Shown here in pieces: positions 31,953-43,840 of a stretch of 64,000 nucleotides of DNA. How positions within the stretch are numbered: position 1 is the stretch's first letter; each line of letters starts with the position of its first letter. The stretch spans positions 372,001 through 436,000 of the forward strand of contig CATKHK010000023.1 of assembly GCA_949751835.1 (NCBI GenBank), in the 5' to 3' direction. The notes below the pieces were generated by a model. That model saw only the letters and a program-made list of their open reading frames with translations, ran no database searches and had not been told where the DNA came from. Source of the DNA: Blepharisma japonicum. Taxonomy: Eukaryota > Ciliophora > Heterotrichea > Heterotrichida > Blepharismidae. The position numbers and the translations under genes were made by a program.

Positions 31953-34403
31953 TTATGGGATTAACGATAGCACCCATCTTGATGTTCCTGATAGTGATTT
32001 TTCCTCATGAGTTGAGAACGATTCAATGTAATTTTGTAATGAGTTTATAAGTGACGGATCAGGAAATGATAGCAAAATATCACCAATTAGCCCTAAAGCT
32101 GCAGCATGAATAGAGTTATTCGGGGCGAACTGAGGATCTATAATAATAGAAACATAACTGATTATTTTTCTGAGGCGGTCTTCAATAGAAGAAATATAAG
32201 GGGTCTTATAGAGACCTTGAAAAAGGCCAATATAAAACTGCAATATAGATTCACGAAGCTGGTCAAGATAGTAGTCGACATCCTCATTACCTGTAATTTG
32301 TAAGCTTGCTCCAGCAGCTGAGTCTAAATATGTAAGAACTTGAGGAAGATAAGGAATTATATCAACACCGACAGCACGCAAGATATCTCCAATTGAAGAA
32401 ATACACAAAATTTTAATATCCAACGTGAGTTTTGGACTTTCTAATATGGTTATCAAAAGAGGAAAAATTTCATTAAGGTATGGAGATATTGACGTACCCA
32501 ACGCTGTCGCCACATCTCCAATAGTCAAAACTCCAGATTTCAAAACAGCCACAGAATCAGTCATTTTGAGAGCATATAAAAAAAATGGACCTGTTTCTTG
32601 GAAATATTTCAAAAATCTACTGCCAATATTCATAGCAAGAGAGCCTAAAGCTTCAATACCTTCTTCATAAATTGTTGACCTTGCGTTGAAAATTGATGTA
32701 ATATATTCAATAATTGTTAAAGCATCACGATCTGGGATCTTATCTTGTGCCATTCTTCCGCATGTAACGTGGATTATGGATGATGCGAAGATATATGAAT
32801 TGTCACTTAAAGGTTTTCTGGCGCTATCTCTTAAAATATCAATAAAAATTGAAAAATTTTTATCTAATAAAGCAATTTGGCTATCAGGAATATTTTCCAG
32901 CAAAGTATCAATAACTGAATAAGCTGAAATATTTAAGTTTTCTTGATAAGAATCTTCTCTGTATAATGCTTTAATTGCTGTTGAAAGGATATTTTGGGAC
33001 ATATTGTAGTCAATAATATCTATATGACTTTCAATGATATTTGCCAAAGCTGCCGCACAGCAAGAAGCTACCTTAGGTATATCATTAAATTTTTCTATTA
33101 AGGCAGAAATTGTTTTTTCTGCCAGAGATCTTGTCATTTTTTCTTTTAACATTTTACAGATTCTGCCTAAGCATCATGCTGAATTTTCCCTCAATATTTT
33201 TTCTCGTGATTTTAAGCACAAAATAGTTTGTTCAGTGAAATCTTTTATTTCGTACAATAATTTTCCATTTGGTTCTCCTTCACAAATTGCAGAAAGTCCC
33301 AATAAAGCTCCAACAATTTGTTTTAAATGATTAGTTGAAATATTTTTTCTTATAAAAGAAATCATTTGGTCAACAATAATATTTCCACATATCTGAGAGA
33401 TTACACATAAGGTGTTATATGCACCTTTAGCTGGGTATCATTCATCTGAGTCTTCTTCAATTTCAAGGAGTTTAGGAATCAACAAATTAGCTAGACTTTG
33501 TGCAGCAGTCGTTATAAATCCTAAAGGGTTTTCGTCATTTTCTAATTTCTCTTTTTCGCAGTCTGCAATTAAATTCCAAAATTCGATCCCTAAGATGCTT
33601 ATATTTGGGATTTCTGACTGGATAGCTTGATAAGTAACAGTTCCTAATTCCATTAAATTAGGTTCCAAGCATTCATAGAAATTTATTGCAATCTCACACA
33701 GAACCCTTAATGCCAATATTTTGACATTCTCACTTGTATGTGTTGCATTCAAAAAAATCAGTCTTAGCAGTACCTGCCTTTCATGGTCATTTTTTATATT
33801 TGACTTATAAAATGGTAAAGAAGCAGTCAAAGCTTGAAGTGCTACACATCTTACAGAGAGCTCTTCCCCAGCTAGATTAGCAGCAATGGCAGTTAGAATA
33901 GAATCGGCTTGTTGAACTGATATAGCGCTAGGATCAAGCTCTTCGCAGATGTATCCAAGAGTATCTAATGCAGCTTGCTTATAGCAAGAATTGGTATGGC
34001 TTGCATTATTTACCATGATGTTGATGACTTCATTTCATTTTCCTTTTGGAATATCTTGCTTTGCTATAGCTGAGACTGCTTGAGAGGTCGCTTTTCTGAC
34101 ATCTCGATCCTGACTTGCTAAGCTTGCTAAACAGTTTTCTTTGACTTGCCTAGTTATTTCTTCCTCAAAAGAATTCCAAGGCAGAGCTTGTTCTTTCATT
34201 TTGGTGTTCAGCACATTATTTTTGATCAAAATCGCTGCAAGTTGTCGGGCTTCACGAGGAAATTGATCCCCAGCTAGGACATTTGAGACTTCTAACAAAA
34301 AGTTCTGAGGGTCTGAAGCTTCATAAGCTTCAATTTTGCTCAAAGCTTGGCTACGAAGATTGAGGTTTGCTGACTGGGCGTCTAATAAAAGCTTAGATAT
34401 CAT
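31953..34403 (-). CDS. KPNB1: Importin subunit beta-1 (karyopherin beta 1)
   Basis: 816 residues of HEAT repeats, with UGA-Trp at 34035, 33438 and 33174 (lowest coordinates). The N-terminal EITRQVKENCLASLASQDRDVRKATSQAVSAIAK is the RanGTP-binding HEAT 1-3 region; ALDTLGYICEELDP, an acidic loop EIEEDSDEW and LRENSAWCLGRICK are importin-beta landmarks. It carries importin-alpha/cargo through the nuclear pore. The usual length is about 860-880, so this one is slightly short, mainly at the C-terminal end. No introns are needed. The conserved Trp in the AWCLGR motif is a UGA codon. Confidence 0.93.
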
Positions 34404-34523
34404 ACTAAAAAGATTACAAAGATACGCTTAATTTATCATTAATATGAATTATTTAATTTAATACTGATTTTTCGTTTCTCCTCACATTTTCACATTAAAT
34501 CCCGCTCTCCCAGAATATATTAA

Positions 34524-35663
34524 TTATAAATCAGACTGTTCTTTTTTCTCTTTTTCTGTTGAGCTTACTTTTGAGGTGCTAGAAGATCTATTCGTTGTAT
34601 TTCGAGTATTTCTCCTTGCTTCAACTGATTGTTTAAGACCAAACCACGGTATAACTAAAATTTCATTATAAATTGCAGTCCCAAAGACTATACACAAAAA
34701 ACCTACACATTGAAGGATCACAAATTCTTCTCACTCAGATACCATGCTGAAAACCCAAACAAATAAAGTTTTACAAGTGTCTATAGTAGACCTTGCTAAA
34801 GCATTTGTGTATTTCGTGGTAGAAATCCCTGTAAAATAAACTATAGCAAAGCTAAAAAGTGATCCTAGTCAAAATAGCAGCAGTTTTGTGTCCCCGAGCT
34901 CAGTTAAGGCGTAGTAGCCATTTTCTAAGTTCCCGTGAGAGCAAAGATGCTCATAATTGCATGGGATGAAATACAAAATTGGGATAAAAATTAAGGAAAA
35001 CCCTACACCAAAAGCTCCTTCTAGTCCTATTGCTTGTAAAGGCTCTACATCTAGCTGTTTTAAATAGATTTCTTCACATAGTAGTACTCCTGCAGCGAAA
35101 AATTGCCCACAAATGAGTAGAACTATCCCAATTAGAGGATATTTAGCAGAAAGCGCCGTCCAGACCAAGCTAGAGATACTTACTAAAATAATTCCAAGTA
35201 ATAGGAAGCAAATGCCCACTATTTGGTGTTTAAATAAGGTAACCTTTAAAATTAACACAGAATATGCTGTCACAAATATAGATATAATTCCCCGAACCAT
35301 CTGATAAACTGATGCAGCTGATAAAATAAGCCCAAGGAACATCAAGCTTGCAGCAATTCAATAAAAAAATGCAGGAATCGCAAAGAGAAATAATCCATAC
35401 TTTTTATAAGCGCCTGTCCTTGGAGATTCTGGATCATTTGTCTGTAATACTTTATATGAATTTTTTCGTGACTGTGTTTTCTTGTGGAATTTTATAAGGT
35501 AATATATTGCTAAGCATGTGAGTTCTCCTAAAAATAAAGTTGCACATTGAAAATAAGGATGAATATAATTAGATTCATCCATGCTTTTCAAAATAATCGT
35601 GCTCCCTGCTCCGAAGATGAGATAACTTCCCATAAAGCTATAAATAAGTGCTCTCTCTTCCAT
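34524..35663 (-). CDS. SLC35F6-like drug/metabolite-transporter superfamily protein
   Basis: 379 residues with about nine to ten hydrophobic helices and UGA-Trp at several sites (for example 34869 and 34731). MGSYLIFGAGSTIILKSMD, the LGELTCLAIYYLIKF helix, AASVYQMVRGIISIFVTAYSVLILK and KHQIVGICFLLLGIILV match SLC35F6 (C2orf18/ANT2BP), with the tandem EamA/TPT fold of nucleotide-sugar-type transporters. It probably acts in lysosome or endomembrane; the substrate is unknown. The cytosolic C-terminus is Ser/Lys-rich. Confidence 0.88.
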
Positions 35664-36721
35664 TTGTTTAAATTATTGGGATATTATAAACATGATAATA
35701 TTCCTGTGGCAGCGTAGTTTGGAAGAATAAATTTGATTTTGGATGAAAACCACAAAAATTAAATGATGTTTCTCTTGAGTAAATGGAAAGAGACACCAAT
35801 AAAGAAATTTACCTATAAAAGTAATTATTATTCTGATAATAAAAAGTATTTATAAATAAAAACTAAGGAAATGATGTAAAAAAATTCATAGCTTTAATTT
35901 TTAGCAAAAATTCATTTGTTTTAATCCAATAAATAAGCATAAGCTCTCGGGTTATAAAAAATAGAATTAATACGTGCATGAGTACAATTTTTAATTTTTT
36001 GGATAAATTTAAGCTTTAATGTTATATTAGCACTTAAAATTGAAAATAAGAAAAATTATAAGGCCGATTAAAAGGGCTGTAAATAATGATTTCAAAAATA
36101 TTTTAATAATTTAATATTAAAATTAAAAGTATTTTAAGCATTAAAGAAATAAAAGAAAATTGCTTTATAAGTTAAATTTTAAATAATGAGCTTATAACAT
36201 ACTAAATAAATGCGATTTTTTATGGTTATTTGGTATGTTTTACTTTCTACCAAGTTAATAATAGTTGAGCTATCTATGAATTTGGTTTCTCAGCAATAAG
36301 AAATGTTAAAACATGCTAATAATTGACTTTGAAGTTGCGCTCTATCTTTAATTATTTAGCTTATTATCATATTTATCAAACAAAGCTCAAAAATAGAGAT
36401 AAGCAAGATTTGTTTGGCTGTTTCTTAAAAAATATGGATATAGAAAAACGAAGCTTAGGCAGCAAAATTTTAAACGATTTTCAACCGAGTCTATGAATTT
36501 GCTTCTCAAGAATCCTTTACTCAAGTCTTCTTTAATAATGAATCAAATAACTGCTTCATTTCTTCTCTACAATAAAGCCCATCAATTACTGTAATTAGCT
36601 CTTAATCAGCTTTTTTCTAATCAGAAATCCTCTTATTCCAATAAATTATTAATTAATCAATAAATTTCCTATGTTTTTAGCACCAATTAAGTTCTAATAT
36701 TATCATACATTATATTAAGTA
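35664..36721. other. Intergenic spacer, 1058 bp
   Basis: Divergent spacer. AT-rich with many stops. A 35-codon frame from ATG 36434 continues an open + frame from about 36323 to 36530 (one TGA) but has no match. No RNA or repeat found. Confidence 0.5.
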
Positions 36722-37321
36722 ATGAGTAATTTTACAACTCAGGGCTTCTCAAAACGATTGAGAAGCCAAATTCCATATTATCAGGCCTCAAATAAAGAAA
36801 TAAGCGACGATCTTAAGCTTATCGGCATTGATTTAACTTGCCCAGTTGAAACTTTCACCAATGATAACTTACCGAAGCCTCGCAAAAGACCTCGGCTACC
36901 TGTTATTGATGAGGATCAAGAAGAAAATGATGCTATTGAAGGTCTTTCTGCATTAATTTTAGTAAAAAATAAGACTAAAAAACCTATAGTACCCGAACAA
37001 ACTGAAACGAAAAAGGAAACAAAGCCAGTTCCGGTGCCCAAAGAAGAGGTAAAAATGCCACCACCACAGCAAAGATATGACATCAGAGCAATTCAGTTGG
37101 CCCAAATGCAGCAGTATTTGCAATACATGAATATGCAATCAAATGCATTTATGCCTACAGGTGATTGACGAAATCTTAATTATCCAATGCAATATCAGTA
37201 TAGAGTTAATCAAAATTATGTATATAATGCTATGTTGAGTAGGAAATCTGGAATTCATGTTAAAATTGCACATATGATATCACAGCATCAAAATCAGCTA
37301 AATAGAAATAATGCGATTTAA
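36722..37321 (+). CDS. Hypothetical Pro/Gln-rich protein
   Basis: 199 residues with one UGA-Trp at 37166-37168. The N-terminal half contains a possible nuclear signal (KPRKRPRLP), the middle is Lys/Glu/Pro-rich and the C-terminus is Gln/Tyr/Asn-rich (YLQYMNMQ, YPMQYQYRVNQN). Likely an intrinsically disordered nuclear or RNA-associated protein; no domain found. Confidence 0.75.
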
Positions 37322-38227
37322 AAAGTGCCAAATTCTCTAAATAAACATCATAAAATAAAATTATGGAATTATACAGTAAATAGAAAACAGACCAAAATTA
37401 ATGAAATATAATAAATTGAACAATTTCAGATGAGAGGTGATTAAATTTTTGGTAATTTTATAAGATTGAATATAGAGAAAAAAATTAAATTAATTTAAAG
37501 TTTTCACTATGAGGTAATATAGATTTATTAGAAATCTTAGAATAGTTTTAATCGGTATAGTTTTGACAGCATCTGATCAAATTTTAAGTCTGCAATAGTC
37601 AATCTTAAAAGTGCTATTTGCTTTTTGATAGATATTAAGGGCTTAAAAATGTGGACCTCCGCTATCTAAACAAATAAATTATTTAATATTTTACTGACAA
37701 GGGTTTTATATTAAATGGAGACATAAAGCATTAAAGGGAGAATATTTGCTATATAATATTGCAGGAATTATAGTAAGCTAGCCTTAAAGCTAAGAATAGA
37801 GGAACTCAAATCATGAAAAGATGACTGTTGCAGCTTGCTTTTTCTATAAAAACTAAGGAATTATGGCTATTCAAGCTTAATAAAAGTACTACAAATAAAT
37901 GCTGCTCCACTTTATACTTATATCTAGCATTTAAAATAGAGTAATATAAACAGTATTATAATAACCCCATTTTAAGAATTACTCATTAATCCTCAATCTT
38001 CAGTACTTGATATTTTATCTCTTTCAATTATTTCTCATTTCTACCCTCTAATAACTTACAATACCTATTAGCAACTTAACTTTTAACTCTTATGCTCCCA
38101 TTTATATGAAACAATTTTTTAGAATTGGATGAAGATGCTTTTTCAGATTAATTTATATAAGTTTTAATAAAAAAAAGCTAAAAGATAGGTCACAAATAAT
38201 ATTTAAATAAAAGCCAAGAACTATATT
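37322..38227. other. Intergenic spacer, 906 bp
   Basis: AT-rich, with many stops in all frames. No conserved RNA, repeat or gene was recognised. Confidence 0.5.
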
Positions 38228-40300
38228 ATGGATTCACCACTAAATTTAGTTGAGTTTGAGGAATCTCAAGGAATTGGATCATTTCTAGATTACAGGACTT
38301 CTCAGCTTGGGAATTTCCAAGGACTGGGAGAGCCTGACTTATGCTACTTTGTGTGTGAAACTCAGAGATCTGGAGTTTTTAAATACTTAAAAAAATCTAC
38401 TGTGAAAGCTTTTTATCATTTTGTTTATGGTGTTAATACATCATCAATAACCTCTATACAAAATTATATAAAATCCTTTACGAAATCATCAAAAAAATCA
38501 AAATTTAAAATTAGTGCAACTTATTTTTGCGTTTACGATTTTTTTTCTAAATTTGACTTGAGAATTGAAATTAACAATGAGGCAAGAGTGGATTATTATT
38601 TAGTTAATTCGCAATCCCAAAGGATCCAAGCTGGAAATATCCATTGGCAAGGAGCTTATATTAGCTCAATGCTAAGATTTTTATATGCTGATCCTATTCC
38701 TGGCTCAAGACTTTTAGATGGCCCTACAAGTATTGAGGAAATAGAAAATTTCATAGAAACTTCTGGCCAGTTTTGGGATAGAATAGGATTTGTGCTTGGT
38801 GACATAAATGATATCTACAGATATGGAGAAAATTTACTTTTTGCAAAACTCAGCAGCTATTGGCTAAAGTATAAAAGATATAAGCAACATAGCCTTATTT
38901 TCAAGAATCTCACTTCAATAGACCCAATGATGGTATTTTATTTATGCAAATCTTATATCAAGCTGAAAAAATTTGAGGAAATTATTGAGATAACCTCATG
39001 CCAGCTGAATACAACGCCTTTTGCATTTCCTTTATATTTTTTAAAAGCTTATGCTTTATATAGACTAAATGAGTGCAAAGAAGCCAGAATGATACTGCAA
39101 TACCTCATCGAACTAAATTTAGAAGTTTTCTGCTTCTGAGAACTAATGGCAAAATGCTATTTAAAAGAAAAAAAATACCAAGCAGTTTTTCTCTGTTTAA
39201 ACTGCTTTCCTATATACGAAACCTTGGATAAAAATAAATTTGAAAATCCTCCTGAAAACCAAATGCTAATCCCGAAAAAAATTCCTGTAAGCTGCTCTTG
39301 AAACATTTGGCAAAAACCAACAAAATTAGATTATAAATCATATGAGAAAAACACTTTTTGAACAAGAAGCGAAGAAAATTCGTTGGATGGGCTGAAATCT
39401 TTGAAGTCTTCTAAATTGAATAATTGTGAAAGAAAAATATATAAAATTTTAGTACACTTAGAAAAGTGCATTGAATGAGAAAATCTATTAAAACTAAAGA
39501 AAAGGCTTTTTACACAAAGCAATAATACAACTCATGAAAGAGAATCATTCACTATGGTTGACATAAATAGTCAAGAATTAATAAGAAGAAATATATCGTT
39601 AACAACGATAAATTTCGAAACTGTTCCAAAAGAAAGCGAAATGCCGACTGAAGGTCTATATGGCCAAAACTTTCATGGATCAGCAATTACACCTCGTGAT
39701 TATTTTATTCTTCCTCCAACTGATAATCGATTGACACGCTTGATGCATCCTTCAATGAGAGTTATGTCTAAAAAATTATCTGAATTATTTAATTATATGC
39801 ATTATGACCTTAAAGCTTTATATGAATGACAAAAACAAGCTGCAGAGTCTGACTCTTTGCAAAATCTTAATAAACGTAATTTATAAACAGCTAAAACTCT
39901 CACAGATAAAGGTGAAATTTGGCTAAGAAGAGGTGCCTTAGCTGAAAGATTGCAGAAGTCAAGACTAGCAGAAAAAGCTTATAGGCATTCAGTTGATGCT
40001 GGATTTTCTCTTTATGGATTATACAGACTCATGAAATTATATGTAAAAGCTGGTAATCCTAAATCTGCTATTTTGTGTATAATAGATACGTTGGCACAAA
40101 TAGAGCAGGAAAAATTTATTTTTGATACAGAAGTATTGCCACCTTGAATAGGAATGGTTTTAGCAAAAATCTGCAGCACATGTGGGTATAAACAATTATA
40201 TTCTCTTGCTATAGAACAAGATGGGAAAAAATTCCCGATTTTAATTAGAACGATTGAAGGGCTAAAAAAATGGAATACAGATGGATCTCATAGGATATAA
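38228..40300 (+). CDS. ChAPs-family (BUD7/BCH1-like) Arf1-binding coat protein
   Basis: Two exons (intron 39876-39890) encode 685 residues, with UGA-Trp at 39137-39139, 39827-39829, 40145-40147 and others. The N-terminal block LGNFQGLGEPDLCYFV, YHFVYGVNTSSITSI, the YADPIPGSRLLDGP segment and FVLGDINDIYRYG fit the ChAPs family (Chs5-Arf1-binding proteins). In yeast these form exomer, a trans-Golgi cargo adaptor. TPR-like helices appear at about 220-330 and 550-650 (FFLKAYALYRLNECKEARMIL, WLRRGALAERLQKSRLAEKAYRHSVDAG). The family call rests on motif recall. A possible Chs5 partner is not seen in this window. Confidence 0.82.
39876..39890 (+). other. 15-nt intron (phase 1)
   Basis: GTAATTTATAAACAG. 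Removal joins ...LNK to PKTLTDKGEIW. The retained intron would add an in-frame TAA. It is the only one of the seven ending CAG rather than TAG; the A remains at position 10. Confidence 0.85.
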
Positions 40301-41052
40301 ACTATAAAATTAAAGCTATCTCAATAATGCCACTATATCAATAAATAAACAAATAAATGCTATATTTATAGTGTTTTAATTATTTTGAATTTCGCGTGCT
40401 AGAATGATTAAATTTTTTATCAAACTTCTGATATTCATTTGTTAAGATATTATGCATAGCTATTATATTTTTTAAATATTTTAAAGCAAATACCTTAGGC
40501 GTGCCTATGATCAGGAGTCAAAGCCAAATATTCAACTAGTGAGGGGATTGTTCGCATTCCTTTTTAAATAATAGATATTAAAATAAGCCTACCTATTTGC
40601 GATATTAAGAACTTAAATATCTTTGTTTGATTTCCTAATCTCACTCCTGAACTAGTAATACAATTCGAAGTCTTAATATTTTCGGAAATTAACACCATAT
40701 CAGCAAGTAAAAATTTTAGTTTAATTATATTTAACTTGGATTATTTAAAAGTATTAAAAATAATTACGAAGAGAGTACTAACTGAAATTAAAATTCTTTT
40801 TTTGGTTCTAATTAGTGAATAAGGTTACCGAATCTAGATCTTTTCCTTCATTTAAAAATTTTCGAAACTGCGGATATAAATCATAGATTTGCAAACATTA
40901 TTTTAAACTCTTTCCCTATTGGCTCTTCAAGATCGGCAGTCATATTTTCAATTTTACCAATGCTATTTACAGCTCTCAGACAGATATGATCTATTTGATC
41001 TTCAATTTTAATTTCTCATAGCAACCTAATTTTAATTTTTTTAAATAATAAA
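40301..41052. other. Intergenic spacer, 752 bp, with an open minus-strand stretch
   Basis: Mostly AT-rich noncoding sequence. On the minus strand the frame from about 41030 down to the TAA at 40812-40814 is open when TGA is Trp (KIEDQIDHICLRAVNSIGKI..., then MTADLEEPIGKEFKIMF from Met 40941-40943), and reads protein-like, but it has no upstream ATG and no match. It may be a small gene or a remnant. Confidence 0.4.
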
Positions 41053-42966
41053 ATGAGCTTTCCAAAATCTAAAACTGTCTATGATGATAAAAAATTCATT
41101 GATACAGAATTTGCAAACTTACTCAGGGGTGTTACAAGTGTCCATTTTGAAACAGAGTATGACTTAAAACTTAAGCGTGAAGCTCTTGCAGAAATAGAAA
41201 GATTGACTCAAGAAGAGCAAGGTTCTGAAGGACTTGCCCAAGTAGAAGTATCCCAATCATCAACTTCTTATAATAATCCTCAAAAAAGCATCCAATCACC
41301 AGTTTCAAGCATACCTCATGCTGATGAAAGTGGAATAGGCACTTTAGCATCTCGAGGATCTCGTCGGAAAAGAACATTTGGAGGCGATAATTCGAGACCT
41401 GGCACAGCCCCAGGTCCTGTTAAGCCACTCATAAAGCAAACCTCAATAGAGCCTAAACCTCAAGTCGCGTCCTCAGTTGGTTTTGAGCAGCGTCCATTTA
41501 CATCAACTATTCATGAAGAAGTTAAAATCCCAAAGTTTTCTGAAGAAGATTCTTCAGAAAAAATGCAAATGAAGGTATTAGAAGCTCAGCTAACTAATTT
41601 ATTAGCACAAAAAGAAAGACTTATATTAGATCAAAGGACAAGGTTTGAAAACCAATTTAAACAAGAATGCAAATTATTGGAGACTGATCATGAAAATAAT
41701 TTACAGCAGCTAAAAGACTGATTTGATGCTAAACAAAAGACACTTGAAACTTCAAGAAGGCAGCAGGAAAAGCTTATTTCTTTATCACAAGTAATATCTA
41801 AAAATACTCAAACTATTACAGATTTAGCCCAACAATTCACAAGGGATAAAAATTATAGTGAAAATATAAAAGAACAAGAATTAGTTGTAAAAGAAAAAAG
41901 TTTAGACCAAAGGCAAAATAAAATAAATTTAATAGCTGACCAAATAGAGCAAGAAAAACAAAAATTTTTAAATAGGAAAAAAAATGCTGAAGAAGCAGAA
42001 GAGCAAAGAAGAAATATGGTATGACAAGAGAAGGAGCATCTTAAAAGCGAGCTCGAAAAGCTTGAAAGGTTTCAAGAAGAAATGAAAGAATTCGAAAGAG
42101 AGCAAAAGAAAAATTTATCATTAGAGCAGCACAAAGTAAATTTAATGAGAGAAGAGCATGAAAGAGAAGAAAAAATGATGTGAGAAGAAGTCGAACTCCA
42201 AGAAAAATCTTTATATGAAAAAGAGCTTGAAGTCGAAAATGAAAAAAATCAAGCTATTTTCGAAATTCAGCAAGAAAAAAGCTCGATCCAAGTTCAGCTG
42301 TCCTCTATTGACAATTTTGTGAAAAATATTTCCAATTTAAATTTAGACCTAAATTATAGGTCAAAAATTTGTGAAGAGAAAGAAAAAGATTTGGATTTTG
42401 AAATTAATTATAATAGAAAACAAAAAGAACAGTTGGAGAGAAATAAGGAAGAGTTTAATGTAGAAGCACAAAAGGTTCATGAACTTTCTACTGAGATAGG
42501 GAGGCAGACTGAAAATATTGTATTTATGAGAGAGGAATTAAACAACGTAAAGCTAGAATTACACCGAAATAAGCAGGAAGCCTTAAATTTTCTTTCCTCC
42601 TCCAAAATGGAAAAACTTAAAACTGAGCAAAAAACAAAAGAGCTGCTAACCAGAATGAGAAGTTTTGAAAGTATCAGGTCTTCAAGCACCAGAGCAATAG
42701 AAATTCCAAAACTCGAACCAATTGATATTGGGGTTTTATCGAAACCTGTATCTCCAAGAAAATCACGAGGTTCTTTAACAGAAAGATCAACCTTCAGAGC
42801 CAGCGAGTATTTAAAAGATATTGAAAAATTCGTTAAAGACCAGCATGAATTTCACAGCTATTTGCATGAAGAAAACAATGATCTTTTAACAAGCAAAATA
42901 ATGTACGAAGGGAGCTTTACTGAAAGCTTAGCTGCATCTATACAATTACCTAAATTAAAATTTTAA
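41053..42966 (+). CDS. Long coiled-coil protein, possibly transition-fibre (FBF1-like)
   Basis: 637 residues with UGA-Trp at 41719-41721, 42022 and 42181. The N-terminal 170 residues are disordered with short blocks (FIDTEFANLLRGV, RGSRRKRTFGGDNSRPGTAPGP). From about 175 to 540 it is a nearly continuous coiled coil rich in Glu, Gln, Lys and Leu. The C-terminus has a Ser-rich segment and a short helix ending PKLKF. The layout resembles FBF1, a distal-appendage/transition-fibre protein of cilia, but coiled coils are easily confused and the link is tentative. No introns. Confidence 0.85.
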
Positions 42967-43044
42967 TAATAAAATAAATTCAACTGCCAATGGGTTGTTG
43001 ACAGTTTATGAGGAACTTTAGAGGAATGATAAATTAAATCTATT

Positions 43045-43392
43045 TTATAAGTGGAGATCGTAATCTTCGAACAGACAAACACTACCGAATTTTACGCCTT
43101 CACCGTATTGAGTTGCTTGATCAACTTTATTAGAAGTAGTTGATAGCTCATCAACCGTCGTTATAGTTTCCTTTACAATTCTTCTGCATAGCATGATCCG
43201 CTGCTTAAATTTTTGCTTTATTAAATATTTCTGGGCGTGGCTCCTTATTTGGTTTTGTGATCTTGACCTCACAACCTCAGCCACTTTTTTCCAATTGTGA
43301 CCAAAAACTGCCAAGCCTTCTTCAAAAAGCTTGTGTTCTTCTTTAGACCATTTCCCTGTACGGCAGCCGTCTTCATCAGTTTGAATTTTCAT
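43045..43392 (-). CDS. SHAQKYF-type single Myb-repeat protein
   Basis: 115 residues. The single Myb/SANT domain, GKWSKEEHKLFEEGLAVFGHNWKKVAEVVRSRSQNQIRSHAQKYLIK split over residues 13-60, has the regularly spaced Trp pattern and the SHAQKY motif in helix 3, the DNA-recognition helix. This class is known from plants, Dictyostelium and ciliates. It is probably a DNA-binding regulator. The remaining residues lack a domain. The gene is divergent from the kinesin-like gene, with 448 bp between starts. Confidence 0.93.
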   Translation of the reverse strand: MKIQTDEDGCRTGKWSKEEHKLFEEGLAVFGHNWKKVAEVVRSRSQNQIRSHAQKYLIKQKFKQRIMLCRRIVKETITTVDELSTTSNKVDQATQYGEGVKFGSVCLFEDYDLHL

Positions 43393-43840
43393 GTTTTTCA
43401 GTCTTCTTCTTAAGAAAAATTTTATTAAGGATACTTAAGATACGAAAGTTATGCATTTTACGAATGATCTATATTGAGTTTAATAATTAAAATGTTACAG
43501 AGTTTTTGGACTTTTGAGAAAATCAATAAAAATAAACTGCTCCTTACTAAAATCATATTTTTATTTATCTAAATATGTCAACAATAGCTATGAGTAAATT
43601 GCCAAAAATCTATATAAAACTCACGAAATTATAAAAAATTCTTCCAAATCAATACTATCATGAGAAAAACTAATTTTTCTCAATTTTTCATCAAAATCCT
43701 ATAGGAAATTCAACCAATAGTAAAATTACCCTTCAAGCTATATAAGCTATCTTTAATTTATCTTCTCATTCCCTTTCAAAAAACAGCTATTTCTCTTAAG
43801 TTTCATTATTTCTTTGTAAATTTCAAATAAAAGCGGGAAT
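43393..43840. other. Divergent promoter spacer, 448 bp
   Basis: AT-rich region between the Myb and kinesin-like genes. A GCGGGAA (43833-43839), one mismatch from the E2F site GCGGGAAA, directly precedes the kinesin-like ATG. Otherwise nothing recognised. Confidence 0.5.
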
